The notes: generated from the sequence alone by a model not told the origin. A stretch of 64,000 bases of DNA from Microbacterium amylolyticum (GCF_011046975.1 NZ_CP049253.1:1612001-1676000); one strand, 5' to 3'; positions 8,863 to 17,500 are shown, counted from the stretch's first letter. A program made the numbers and translations.

Positions 8863-9045
8863 TTGTGTCTCATTGCTCCCCTTTTCGCCGCGTGGCTGCT
8901 AACCATCGCGCCGGCGCTCGGCTTTGATGACGCCTATACCGGCATGTATGTGCTCCTCGCGATCCCCGTCGCGGCGGTTGCGGGCGTGCTGCCACTGCTG
9001 CCGCCTCTCACTCATCCGTTGACGTCCTCACGCCAGAAGCTATGA
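8863..9045 (+). CDS. Possible small membrane protein (60 aa)
   Basis: An open frame from TTG 8863 encodes two hydrophobic segments (LIAPLFAAWLLTIAPALGF and MYVLLAIPVAAVAGVLPLLPPL) and ends in a short basic tail. It follows the ArsA-like gene by 12 bp on the same strand, with a gaggg sequence 10 bp before the TTG. It could be a fourth operon member or the remaining end of a larger permease. I recognise no family, and its reality rests only on hydrophobicity and position. Confidence 0.4.
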   Translation: MCLIAPLFAAWLLTIAPALGFDDAYTGMYVLLAIPVAAVAGVLPLLPPLTHPLTSSRQKL

Positions 9046-9154
9046 CTCCACGCGGGAGCAGCGACGCTCTCGCCGAATGGCACACGATCCGGAAATTCAC
9101 CCGCCTGCTCACCCTTTCCGCGCCGCCGCGAAAGATACGCCTATCATCGTCCCC

Positions 9155-9979
9155 ATGCCCCTCACCACGAGCTCTCGACGTCGGGGCACCCACCCGCTGA
9201 TGCCCTCTCGCGCTGGCCGAGTCCGGCGCATCGTCAGCATCGCGATTCTTGCGGCAACCGCGAGCGTGCTGTTGTCGTGCTCGCCGGGCGAAGAAGCACC
9301 GGTCGATACGGAGGATGCCCGTACGCTCACTTCGAGCGAAGCAGAACGTCTCGCTCTGGCACGTTTTTTGAACTTCAACTCCGGCGTGCGCTCTTTTTCC
9401 GCCGTAGTGACGGACAGCGGCACGGAGTCCTCGCTGACGGGGTGGATCGACTACTCGGCGGGGCTCGGGTATTCCGCGCTCGTCACGCGTGAAGAGACAT
9501 CCCTCATCGCTTGGACGGACTCATCAATCAGCGTTCTTCCCTGGACACAACAGGACTCCTCGCCGCCCCTCCCGCCGCCCGGTCTCGCCGACGGAGCGCC
9601 AGACTGGCGTTCGACAGATCTCGCACCGGCCGAGTCCCGGCTGCACACGGTTCTTGCCCTGGGGCTCTCGATCGTTTCGGACCGCCCGGACAATGCGTCT
9701 CTTCTGCAGCAAACCGATGCGCGGTGGCTTGCCGAAAGGTCGATTGATGGCGTGACCCTGGACGTGTTCGCTGGCCCGACCGACGACACCCCGTTTACCG
9801 CGTCGTCCGGGCGCGCGGGTGATGGGAGCGACGCCGTTCTTCGCTTCTGGATCGATGAGGTCGGCTTGGCGCACCGCGTCGAAGCTCGCCTTGGGGGTTC
9901 AGGCGAGTGGACAACGATCGATTTCGGCGACGCTGACCAGGTGTCCTTCGCTGAGGACTTCTTGGACTCGGCGCGGTAG
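9155..9979 (+). CDS. Predicted exported lipoprotein, unknown function
   Basis: The product (274 residues from ATG 9155; a start at ATG 9200 giving 259 residues is equally possible) has an Arg-rich n-region, a hydrophobic stretch IVSIAILAATASVLLSC and a lipobox LLSC, so it should be lipidated at that Cys and anchored outside the membrane. The mature part has a TSSEAERLALARFLNFNSGVRSFSAVV segment and a WIDYSAGLGYSALVT repeat-like beta region. This resembles LppX/LprG-like or LolA-like folds only in overall pattern, which I would not press. No ribosome binding site stands out, and a TATCAT-like hexamer about 15 bp before 9155 would allow near-leaderless expression. Confidence 0.75.
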   Translation: MPLTTSSRRRGTHPLMPSRAGRVRRIVSIAILAATASVLLSCSPGEEAPVDTEDARTLTSSEAERLALARFLNFNSGVRSFSAVVTDSGTESSLTGWIDYSAGLGYSALVTREETSLIAWTDSSISVLPWTQQDSSPPLPPPGLADGAPDWRSTDLAPAESRLHTVLALGLSIVSDRPDNASLLQQTDARWLAERSIDGVTLDVFAGPTDDTPFTASSGRAGDGSDAVLRFWIDEVGLAHRVEARLGGSGEWTTIDFGDADQVSFAEDFLDSAR

Positions 9980-10147
9980 ACGACGCACCGCCGCGCACCA
10001 CCGATTCGCCCCCGCTCGGCCGTGGCGTCGCCTGTGCAACGTTGTCACGTTCGATGCCGCACCCCTTTCGGAAACCGCTTACCCGTGCCATATTGTTGCG
10101 CGGCGAAGGCAGGCTTCGTCGAGCACTCCGTAGCAAAGGAGCTCACT

Positions 10148-11758
10148 GTGCTGAAGATATTCCCAAAGGGGCATAGGCCCGCGAGGCGCCGTCTCGTCGC
10201 ATCATTCCTCTCGGCCGCCCTCGCCGTCTCGGCGCTGACGCTGGCAGCGGCGCCAGCGGCACACGCGGCCACCGTCGACGAAAACACCGAGTATGTGCTC
10301 GTCAATCGTCATAGCGGCTTAGTGGCCGACGTTCTCAACGCCTCAACCGAGAACGGCGCGTCGATCGTCCAGTTCACGCGTACGGACGAGGCCTGGCAGC
10401 GCTGGCGATTTGAGTCGATGGGCAGCGACTACTACCGCATCGTGTCGGCGCACTCCGGCAAAGCGATCGATGTCTCGCGTTCCTCGATGGACAACGGGGC
10501 GGACATCGTTCAGTACACCCCGCATGAGCGAGCCAACCAGCAGTTCCGGCTTGTCGACACCAACGGCGGCGTTCAGCTGATCAACCGCAACAGCGGTAAG
10601 GCTCTCGAGGTGTGGGAGCGTTCCGGCGCTCCTCTGGCGCGGTTGAGTCAGTACAACGCCAACAGCGGGAACAACCAGGTGTGGGACCTCGTTCCCGCCG
10701 CATCAACGTGCGGTGCCGGAGCGTTTGACGCGGAAGCCGTCAAGAACGGCAACACCTGGACCGTGCGTCGCGGCGGCAATGTTGTACATACCGGAACCGA
10801 CATGCTGGCGGCGCTGAACGCCGGCACGGCCAGCCTCACCCCGAACCGCACACAGAAGCAGCGGCTCGTTGTGCGGGGTTCGGGAACAATCTCAGCCTCG
10901 GACCGCTTTGCCATTCCGAGCTACACGATCCTCGACCTGTGCGGCACGATCACCGCGACGGGCGAGGGAAGGGGCGACCGCTCCCCGATCTACGCGCGCG
11001 GAGTGAATGACATCGAGATCCGTCACGCCGGAATCGCGGGGACCGCCTGGTACGGGATCTTCATGCGCGACGTGCGCAACGTCATCCTGGGGCAGATCGA
11101 TATCGATGGCGGCGGCCTGGGCATTCGCATCGACAACCACTCGGGCGACCGGTCGGTTCCCGTTCGCAACGTCCGCATCGACGACGTGCGGGTGTCGAAC
11201 ACCGGCGGACACGGCGTTGAAACCTATGGCGTTGATGGTCTCACGATCGGATCGATCACCGCACGAAATGTTGGCGGCTCAGGGCTCCTCCTGAACGCAA
11301 CGGTAAACGCCGACGTTGGCCTCATCGATGCCGTCGGCGCCGGAACGGGAACAGGGTATGCCGCTTTCCGCATGGCGAACGCGAACGGCCGCCTGAGCAA
11401 CGGTTCCTTCGCAACCAACGTCTACGTTGACCGCGTCGTCGCGCGCGGCGGTGGACGCGGAGTCTTCTGCGTCTCACAGAGCGGAGGAGCCGAGATCCGC
11501 AGCGTTGACATCGCCAACACGGGGAACCATTCCGTGCTGATCGAGAACTGCTACAACGTGAAGATCGGGACGAACGGCGGAACCATCGCTGGCCCCGGAC
11601 ACGTGCGCTTGGCGGCGCGCTCGGAGTTCCCGAACAATCGCGACATCACGCTGGAGAACCTCTCCCTGCGCGACACGACGATCACCGAGAACCCCTGCGG
11701 ACAGAACTCCGTGTTCCGTAACCTTACGCGCGTCAACACACCGATGAACGTGTGCTGA
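10148..11758 (+). CDS. Secreted protein: ricin-type lectin domain plus right-handed beta-helix
   Basis: The 536-residue product starts at GTG 10148 with an aaaggag site just upstream. A twin-Arg-like basic n-region and hydrophobic core end in AAPAAHAATVDE, a typical signal peptidase I site near residue 41. Residues about 45-185 form a ricin B/CBM13-like trefoil with repeated Q-W-R/QFR/QVWDLV elements (AWQRWRFESM, RANQQFRLVD, GNNQVWDLVP). After a Cys-containing linker, residues about 230-530 consist of short beta-strand turns rich in Gly, Asn and Asp typical of pectate-lyase-like parallel beta-helices. It probably binds and acts on plant or microbial polysaccharide outside the cell. The exact glycan and activity cannot be deduced. 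Confidence 0.85.
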   Translation: MLKIFPKGHRPARRRLVASFLSAALAVSALTLAAAPAAHAATVDENTEYVLVNRHSGLVADVLNASTENGASIVQFTRTDEAWQRWRFESMGSDYYRIVSAHSGKAIDVSRSSMDNGADIVQYTPHERANQQFRLVDTNGGVQLINRNSGKALEVWERSGAPLARLSQYNANSGNNQVWDLVPAASTCGAGAFDAEAVKNGNTWTVRRGGNVVHTGTDMLAALNAGTASLTPNRTQKQRLVVRGSGTISASDRFAIPSYTILDLCGTITATGEGRGDRSPIYARGVNDIEIRHAGIAGTAWYGIFMRDVRNVILGQIDIDGGGLGIRIDNHSGDRSVPVRNVRIDDVRVSNTGGHGVETYGVDGLTIGSITARNVGGSGLLLNATVNADVGLIDAVGAGTGTGYAAFRMANANGRLSNGSFATNVYVDRVVARGGGRGVFCVSQSGGAEIRSVDIANTGNHSVLIENCYNVKIGTNGGTIAGPGHVRLAARSEFPNNRDITLENLSLRDTTITENPCGQNSVFRNLTRVNTPMNVC

Positions 11759-11761
11759 CGT

Positions 11762-11799
11762 CAGGCGGTGCCGGTGAGCGAGTGCACCGGCACCGCCTG
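11762..11799 (+). terminator. Strong hairpin after the beta-helix gene
   Basis: A perfect 15-bp inverted repeat (caggcggtgccggtg at 11762-11776 and its complement at 11785-11799) with an 8-nt loop lies 4 bp after the stop codon. There is no T tract, so it may stabilise the message end or act with Rho. Confidence 0.65.
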
Positions 11800-11824
11800 C
11801 ACTCACCGAGCTCTATCGTGAAGT

Positions 11825-12622
11825 GTGGACCTTGATCTGACGCACCGCCGGCTCCTGCTCGACGACGACTTCACGCAGCCCGTCCTCGATCCCGCCATAT
11901 GGCTGCCGGAGTACCTTCCGCAGTGGACAACACCGGATCGCTGCGCGGCTCGCTATCGCACGGGCGTTGGTCTGGAGTTGCGCATTGACGCGGATCAGCC
12001 GGCGTGGTCGCCAGAGTGGAACGGAGAGTTGCGCGTTTCCAACCTGCAGACCGGCGTCGGGTCCGGGCCAGTCGGGAGCGAACGAGGCCAGCATCGTTTC
12101 CGTCCCGACCTCATCGTCAGAACCCCGCGCGAACCGCGCACCCTGTGGTCGGCGGGCCTGGGCGTCGTCGAAGTGACGCTCGAAGGTGTCTCAGACCCGT
12201 CGGCGCTCATCGCGCTGTGGATGATCGGCCTCGAAGACGTTCCTGAGCGCTCGGCCGAGGTGTGCATCGTGGAGCAATTCGGGCGCGATCTCATCGATCC
12301 CTCCGCCTCCCGCCCCTCCGGTCGTGTGGGGATGGGACTCCATCCGTTCGGTGATTCAGAGGTCCAGGACGATTTCGCGACGGTCGACGTTGATGATGTT
12401 CTGGGTGCGCACACGTATAGCGTCGAGCGGCTCGCCCACGCAACGCGATTCTTCGTTGATGGGCATCTCGTGCGCACGGTCGATCAGGGGATCACCTACC
12501 CGATGCAGCTCATGCTCAATCTCTATGAGCTTCCGCTCCCGGATGGGTCCCGCGCTCCGGGCCCCTTTCCCCGATTCGCCCGCGTTCACCGGGTGCGCGC
12601 GTGGGGGCCGCAAGAAGGCTGA
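11825..12622 (+). CDS. Glycoside hydrolase family 16-like protein
   Basis: The 265-residue protein starts at GTG 11825. It opens with LLLDDDFTQPVLDPAIWLPEYLPQW, the usual GH16 entry (DDFDG...DPSVW), and has a jelly-roll pattern ending in LMLNLYELP and a W-containing final strand. The GH16 active-site motif E-x-D-x-x-E appears as EVCIVE, so both glutamates are present but the central aspartate is replaced by cysteine. No signal peptide is visible, so it would be cytoplasmic or the start may be upstream. It follows the secreted beta-helix protein on the same strand, separated by a hairpin. It may be an atypical or inactive family member, or a carbohydrate-binding relative. Confidence 0.7.
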   Translation: MDLDLTHRRLLLDDDFTQPVLDPAIWLPEYLPQWTTPDRCAARYRTGVGLELRIDADQPAWSPEWNGELRVSNLQTGVGSGPVGSERGQHRFRPDLIVRTPREPRTLWSAGLGVVEVTLEGVSDPSALIALWMIGLEDVPERSAEVCIVEQFGRDLIDPSASRPSGRVGMGLHPFGDSEVQDDFATVDVDDVLGAHTYSVERLAHATRFFVDGHLVRTVDQGITYPMQLMLNLYELPLPDGSRAPGPFPRFARVHRVRAWGPQEG

Positions 12623-12668
12623 AGCGCTCTAGTCCTGATCGTTCCAGCCGCCGGTGCGCATGCGTTCT

Positions 12669-12845
12669 GTAGGTCGTGATCGCATCGTGGCGGTCGAGGT
12701 ATAGCCGGGCACGATCGGCGCGATCGCCGTCGCTCAGCGCGCCTCGTGCCTGAAAGTCGAGCACACAAAACGCGGCCATCCGCGGTTCGTACGCGTCGTG
12801 GTAGAGAAGAGACAGAAGCTCGGGGCGTGGCAGGTGCGGTTGCTG
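12669..12845 (-). pseudogene. Fragment of a DNA alkylation repair (AlkD-like) protein
   Basis: On the reverse strand the stretch LPRPELLSLLYHDAYEPRMAAFCVLDFQARG followed by RLYLDRHDAITTY resembles one HEAT-like repeat block of AlkD-type DNA glycosylases. In that family a similar block precedes an N-W-D-L-V-D motif, which is missing here. The fragment begins exactly where the HNH/DUF222 remnant stops and has no start codon or remaining domains. The identification is from motif memory and is moderate. Confidence 0.45.
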
Positions 12846-13490
12846 CCCCGTGGAGGATGCTGGTGAGCGCATCATGACGCTGTTGCGTGAGGGTCCGGAA
12901 CTCCGGGATGCTCTCGGTGTCGTCCCACTCCGCATCCGCGGGCTGTTCTTCCGGGTGGGGCTGGAACCGCACCGGCGACGCGAAATGAGCATCGAATAGG
13001 CGTTGCAGCACCGCGGCGGTTTCCGGAACGAGATACCCGCTCAGCGACACCAACCCGTCACGCACACGCCCCAACGACACACCCCTGCCGCGCTCCGCGC
13101 GCTCGGCGTCGGGGTCCACACCGTCTTGATCAAGGGCCGTGACCCACACTTCGGTGACGTCGACGACATCGCGGTGGGTGGCAACGGGCGCGTCCGCTGC
13201 AAGGTCCTGCGGGGTGCGGGTGGCGAGGGCAACGATGCCCTGCTCTGCAGCGGCGAGATTTACCGGATGACCAGCTCCCCGCTGCGCGACCTTGTCGAGC
13301 GCGGTGGTGACATACAGGGCTGAGTCGATACCCAGCTCACCGGCCAGGAGCGCCTCACCGACGTCGGGAAACACCGCGGGGAGTGTTTCTCCCGTAATGC
13401 TGACACCGCATCGGGTGAACCGGTCGAGCCGTTTACGGGCGTAGATCGCGGGCCGAGACGCCCCGGTGAGGTATTCCAGAAGCGACGTAC
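12845..13490 (-). pseudogene. HNH endonuclease (DUF222/13E12 repeat family) remnant
   Basis: Reading on the reverse strand, TSLLEYLTGASRPAIYARKRLDRF through SITGETLPAVFPDVGEALLAGELGIDSALYV is the central DUF222 domain common in actinobacterial 13E12-type HNH proteins. It continues through YLVPETAAVLQRLFDAHFASP and QQRHDALTSIL. Both ends are lost: the N-terminal helices are absent, and the C-terminal HNH nuclease half, with its His-Asn-His residues, is absent. The frame runs directly into an AlkD-like fragment at 12845. The genes are multicopy in many Actinobacteria and often sit at deletion endpoints, so it probably marks a recombination scar. Confidence 0.8.
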
Positions 13491-13572
13491 CCCAATTCTA
13501 GAAAATCACCCCTGACAAACGAAGCGAAAAAGACCACGTCAAGCGTTATTTTTCCGCCGAAACTGCTCGACC

Positions 13573-14358
13573 TCATCGCTCCAGGATGCGCGCAATAACC
13601 TCATCGCTGGCCAGCTCGGACGTGCCCACCGTGATCGGAAGGAACGCCTCTTCCTGCACGTCTCCGTTCCGGTCGACGCTGAGGCGAGGCGAGAAGGTGT
13701 ACAGGTCGTATGCGTCATCACAGTCGAGGTCGAACTCGATGCTCGTCACTCCCCCCGCCTGAGGACGCACGTCGACGTTTACAAAGCCGAGGCCCGGAGC
13801 GGCCGTTGTGACATCGAGAACCTCGAAATCCTCACCGTTCACGTCTTCGACATCGAACCGGACGCTGCTACAGCTCTGGACACCGGGGTACGTATCCAGG
13901 GCGCGGAGCCCCGGGTCGGATGCCGAACGCGTCATGCGCCAGTCTCCAACGTCATACGACACGAGGTCGGCGCTGTCGCCCACTCGGAGCTTCACCGTGC
14001 TGAGTTCCATTTCGCTGGTGTCCTCGGGAACGTCGACGGAAATCGATCCGAAGCGCACACCGCCGTGACGCTCTCCTGGCTCAAGCTCGTCCGTGCCGGG
14101 GACAAAGACCATCGCCGCGCCATCGGCGGCATCGTTCACAACGTGAAGCTCGTCGATCTGCTCCCACACAGCGTTACCCGGCGGAGCAACGAGGACCAGA
14201 GTCGCCGTATCGCCGGCGCCAACGGGTGTCACGACGACGTCACCAGACACATGGGCGAACGCCACGTCCGCCGCACCCGAACCTCCAGCGCATCCGGCCA
14301 CCCCGCCAAGAACGGCGAGCCCTGTGGCAGCGACGAGCGCCCGAATCGACCTGCGCAT
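13573..14358 (-). CDS. Predicted lipoprotein A, paralogous to the neighbour at 14405
   Basis: The 261-residue product is taken from ATG 14358 (MRRSIRALVAATGLAVLGGVAGC), preceded by ggggag at a good distance. The lipobox GVAGC predicts lipidation near residue 23. The mature protein is acidic and beta-rich, with short Cys pairs (around QSCSSVRF and DLDCDDAY), a DLYTFSPRLSVDRNGD region and a final ITVGTSELASDEVIARILER. The neighbour at 14405-15187 has the same layout: a WQ/WEQI motif, GVRFGSISVDVP against MRLGNLMVDIP, a Cys-containing middle, TFSPRLS against YVTPRLVYTDGDGE, and an identical R-I-L ending. The two genes are therefore ancient duplicates. Function unknown; surface location likely. 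Confidence 0.78.
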   Translation of the reverse strand: MRRSIRALVAATGLAVLGGVAGCAGGSGAADVAFAHVSGDVVVTPVGAGDTATLVLVAPPGNAVWEQIDELHVVNDAADGAAMVFVPGTDELEPGERHGGVRFGSISVDVPEDTSEMELSTVKLRVGDSADLVSYDVGDWRMTRSASDPGLRALDTYPGVQSCSSVRFDVEDVNGEDFEVLDVTTAAPGLGFVNVDVRPQAGGVTSIEFDLDCDDAYDLYTFSPRLSVDRNGDVQEEAFLPITVGTSELASDEVIARILER

Positions 14359-14404
14359 GCGTCTACTCCCCAACCTCACCGGATCCTCGCGGAGGGTTCG
14401 AACC

Positions 14405-15187
14405 TCAGTTCGCCGCGGGATGATCAAGAATACGGTCGATCGCATGATCATCTATCCCCAAGAGACCGATATTCATCGAGATCAAGGCGGCCTCGCGCTC
14501 GCCGTCTCCATCGGTGTAAACAAGCCTCGGCGTTACGTAGTGGACGTCGAAATCCTCGTCGCAAACAATTGTGAAACTCGCCTCACTCTTCTGTCCTGGA
14601 TACAGCACGTGCGGAAGTGATACGTTCTCTATTTGCGTGCCGTCGGCCCCGGTTTGAACACCAATCGGGGTGATCTGATCACCCGATTCTTGACTGAGCA
14701 TGAACTCGAAATCACCGCACCGAGACGAAGCAACAGGCAACCCCTCGGTCGGCCCCAGAACGATCGATTCCGATTCTGGTTCGAGCAGCCACGACCCGAC
14801 ATCAGTACGGTAATCACTTCTTCCACCTCCGAGGCTGATGTCGACTGTCGTGAATTCTATGCTCTCATTCCCCATTGGAATATCGACCATCAGATTCCCG
14901 AGGCGCATTCCCCGGACAGTATCACCACGCTCAACAGTGATCGCGCTGGCTCCGAAGATGATATCCCTACCGCCTCCGGAAAGCGTCATGTTCTCGATGC
15001 CCTGCCATATCGGATCGGATGAATGAGCGAGAAAGACGAAGTTTCCCGGGAAGCTATCCCCCGGAGCAACCAGCACGTCAACGGAACTCCGTGAAAAATG
15101 GACGCCGTGCGACTCGCCAGAGCACCCCGTCATGGCCATGATCGCAACAGCAAATCCGGCAACCGTTGCCGATCGACGCGCTGACAT
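14405..15187 (-). CDS. Predicted lipoprotein B, paralogous to the 13573 gene
   Basis: The 260-residue product is taken from ATG 15187 because gaggaa lies 10 bp before it; a GTG at 15220 that overlaps the upstream stop (GTGA) is an alternative. The signal AVIAIMAMTGC-like region ends in a lipobox Cys near residue 22. The mature part parallels lipoprotein A (PIWQGIENM, LGNLMVDIPMG, RCGDFEFM, FTIVCDEDFDVHYVTPRLVYTDGDGE, IDRIL). The DNA here is clearly poorer in G+C than the flanking genes and uses more A/T-ending codons, consistent with acquisition. It is part of an apparent three-gene unit with the secreted protein upstream and lipoprotein A downstream. Confidence 0.78.
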   Translation of the reverse strand: MSARRSATVAGFAVAIMAMTGCSGESHGVHFSRSSVDVLVAPGDSFPGNFVFLAHSSDPIWQGIENMTLSGGGRDIIFGASAITVERGDTVRGMRLGNLMVDIPMGNESIEFTTVDISLGGGRSDYRTDVGSWLLEPESESIVLGPTEGLPVASSRCGDFEFMLSQESGDQITPIGVQTGADGTQIENVSLPHVLYPGQKSEASFTIVCDEDFDVHYVTPRLVYTDGDGEREAALISMNIGLLGIDDHAIDRILDHPAAN

Positions 15188-15216
15188 GAATACCCAATTC
15201 CTCGATGGATTACTGG

Positions 15217-15798
15217 TCACTTGTACCGAGGATGGAGATACTGATCATTGGTAGGCGCATATATATAAGCGTACTTCCACTTCCCAGTGACACCCATGTT
15301 CGTCGTCCTGGACTTCACATAATACCGCTTGAAGTCTGAATATAGCGCTAGCTTTGAGAACTTTCGAGCATCAGCCTTGACCTTAAAGTTGACACCATAG
15401 GACTTGGTTTTGCTACTCGATACACCGATATCCCCCGCGATCGATTTGGCACTGACCCCGATATCCGCGGAAAGCGTGGCGGAAGTCGTAGTCGTTGTGC
15501 TCCAGGTGTACCCATCAGTCTTTCCCCACACGTGCGTTAGGTCGCGCACATGACGAAAAGAGTAATGGGTCGGCCCATTAACGACGACAGTCTCACGCTT
15601 ATAAGCCGAGCAACCCGTACAGAAGGCGGACTCACCATCGTCGATGGAGAAATTGGCCCCGGATGAACTTATCCACTGACCGTCTATACCTACCACAACT
15701 TTCGCAGTAGCAGGCGCCAAAGGGACCACCGTGGCGAAAGCCACAATTATACCGATTACCACCGCTGAGATGCGACGTCGTGCATTCATGTTTCTCAT
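15217..15798 (-). CDS. Small secreted protein of unknown function
   Basis: This 193-residue protein begins at ATG 15798 with MRNMNARRRISAVVIGIIVAFATVVPLAPATAK, a good signal peptide with cleavage near residue 32. The mature part has one CTGC pair (a likely disulfide), a run of Thr residues (YTWSTTTTTSATLS), alternating polar/hydrophobic strands, and a KYAYIYAPTNDQYLHPRYK tail. No known family or catalytic motif is apparent. Its base composition is among the most A+T-rich in the window. It is the first gene of the 13.5-15.8 kb unit; its stop overlaps a possible GTG start of lipoprotein B. Confidence 0.72.
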   Translation of the reverse strand: MRNMNARRRISAVVIGIIVAFATVVPLAPATAKVVVGIDGQWISSSGANFSIDDGESAFCTGCSAYKRETVVVNGPTHYSFRHVRDLTHVWGKTDGYTWSTTTTTSATLSADIGVSAKSIAGDIGVSSSKTKSYGVNFKVKADARKFSKLALYSDFKRYYVKSRTTNMGVTGKWKYAYIYAPTNDQYLHPRYK

Positions 15799-15940
15799 TT
15801 CAATAAAAACAACTCGCTGCGAAGGTTACCTGCCGATTCGGTCACCGTAATACGCATGTTCAGCAGTCGTCAAGATTTTCCCGCGGTCAACAATCAAATA
15901 TCCTCCGGAGGTATGAGGTCGGCATTTTACCTCACCGTCA
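15799..15940. other. Intergenic A+T-rich leader of the secreted-protein unit
   Basis: This stretch contains the probable promoter region of the leftward three-gene unit; runs such as caataaaaacaa near 15800 are much more A+T-rich than anything around. I see no gene in it. Beyond it, on the same strand, begins the transposase remnant. Confidence 0.4.
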
Positions 15941-16787
15941 GGCCGTTTCCAGGGGTTCACTGTCCCGACCTGGATTGGGTTGCGCAGGTTTCCAGGATCT
16001 GAGTGCTGTTGACCTGGGATTTCTTCGCGGAATCGGCCCGTTCTGGGGCACGATCCTCAATATCTCGTTAGCTTCTTCGGTACGACCGGCCGAGCGTCGG
16101 TGCTCTCGTTTCATTCTTGTTGGTGCGACAGAGTGCCGTGTAGCGGACGGTTGCGCAGGCCGATGTCTTTCGCCTGGCGGATGCGGTCCTCACAGCGCGC
16201 CCGCAGGCGGTGCCGTAGCTGCCGGCGTTGCAACTGACCTCGGGCGGGCGTTCGTGGTGAATGAAGCGTTGCGTCCAGATCGACGATCAGGGGATTATCC
16301 GCGGTGGCGCATTCGTTCGACCCGTGTTCACCGGCGAGCATCCACACGCAGCCTGTCGCGCGGTCTGCCTGGCTGCGTTAATCGCTGTCAGTGCCCGGCG
16401 AGGTTCTGTAGCGAGCGTGAAGATCGTGCGGGACATGGTCGGGTCCGACGCGACCGGGCCGTAGAGCGCGAGTTCGGCGCACAAGGTGGCCGGATCTCTG
16501 AGATCACCACCTCCCAGCGCGAGGTTTATCGCCGGGTCAAGGATCACCTTCGCCGAGTCCTGAGTGGCCAGAAGTCTCCACGACAGTTCGAGCATTTCGG
16601 ACATGTCTTTGTACAGGCCCGTCGTCCGGATCGTCTCGGTCATCATCCCCACCGGCGTGCCCGGCAATGGGATATTCGCCGTGTCGATATGAAGACGGGG
16701 AAACGGCCCAGTATTCTTCACCGCGAAGACGCTGAATACGTACTCTCGATAGGTACTATTATCCCAGGTCAGGATCACTTTTCTCAT
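15941..16787 (-). pseudogene. IS1380-family transposase remnant
   Basis: The reverse strand shows pieces of one transposase. MRKVILTWDNSTYREYVF opens the frame at 16787, and ELALYGPVASDPTMSRTIFTLATEP is typical of the IS1380 DDE transposase N-terminal half. In another frame (16111-16347) come NPLIVDLDATL, containing the first catalytic Asp, and then directly RQLRHRLRARCEDRIRQAKDIGLRNRPLHG, which in intact copies lies a few hundred residues later. There are thus at least one frameshift, near 16290, and a large internal deletion. The remaining 15941-16110 contains a readable tail without a clear family match. I did not find terminal inverted repeats. Confidence 0.8.
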
Positions 16788-16849
16788 TCATGATGCGAGC
16801 CCGGCAGCAATCAACGATGAAAGCCCAAGGTGAGCTGGAGACGTTGATC

Positions 16850-17500
16850 TCAGATTTCGTCGAGGGAGACTTCTGATGCGCGGATGACCACCTGCACGCG
16901 GTCTCGCACCTGCCACTTCGCCATAATTGTGCTGACATGAGTCTTCACCGTGGACTCACCGATGTGTAACTCCGTCGCGATCTCGCCGTTCGAGAGGCCT
17001 CGAACGAGGAGTTGCACAACCTCGAGTTCGCGCGGCGTCAGAGCCTCAGCTTCTGTGAGAGCGCGCTTCTCGGGACGAGATCGGGCGTTCTCAATCAATC
17101 GACCGACGGCGTGATCACCGAACGCGTAGCCCCCGTCGTGCACCGTCCGCACCGCCTGCGCAAAGTCGTCGGGCAGAGCGTCCTTCACGATGTACCCGCG
17201 CGCCCCAGCGCGAATCACATCGAGAACGGCTCGCTCCGTCCCGAGGCTGGTCACGCACAGGCACTTCGTTTCTGGAGCCTGCTCGACGATCGCCGCAACC
17301 GCTGTCGTCCCGTTCTGCCGCGGCATGCGCAGATCCACGATCGCCACGTCGGGGCGGAGCGCACGAGCCATCGACACGGCTTCCAGCCCATTTCTGGCTT
17401 CACCGACAACCTCGATTCCGGCGTCAGCCTCGAGGTACGCCGAGAGCGCCCGCCGGATAAGCGGTTCGTCGTCGGCGATCAGAACGCGGATCGTGGCCAT
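16850..17500 (-). CDS. NarL/LuxR-family response regulator
   Basis: The 216-residue regulator has a receiver domain (residues 4-120) with acidic pocket DD at 10-11, the phosphorylated Asp at about 56 in VAIVDLRMP, a conserved Thr/Ser and a Lys in YIVKDAL. It is followed by a LuxR-type DNA-binding domain (about 148-210: LTPRELEVVQLLVRGLSNGEIATELHIGESTVKTHVSTIMAKW). It starts at ATG 17500. It is divergently arranged with a matching histidine kinase at 17669. The pair would sense an unknown signal at the membrane. Target genes are not evident, but the ThrE-like exporter lies next to the kinase. Confidence 0.93.
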   Translation of the reverse strand: MATIRVLIADDEPLIRRALSAYLEADAGIEVVGEARNGLEAVSMARALRPDVAIVDLRMPRQNGTTAVAAIVEQAPETKCLCVTSLGTERAVLDVIRAGARGYIVKDALPDDFAQAVRTVHDGGYAFGDHAVGRLIENARSRPEKRALTEAEALTPRELEVVQLLVRGLSNGEIATELHIGESTVKTHVSTIMAKWQVRDRVQVVIRASEVSLDEI

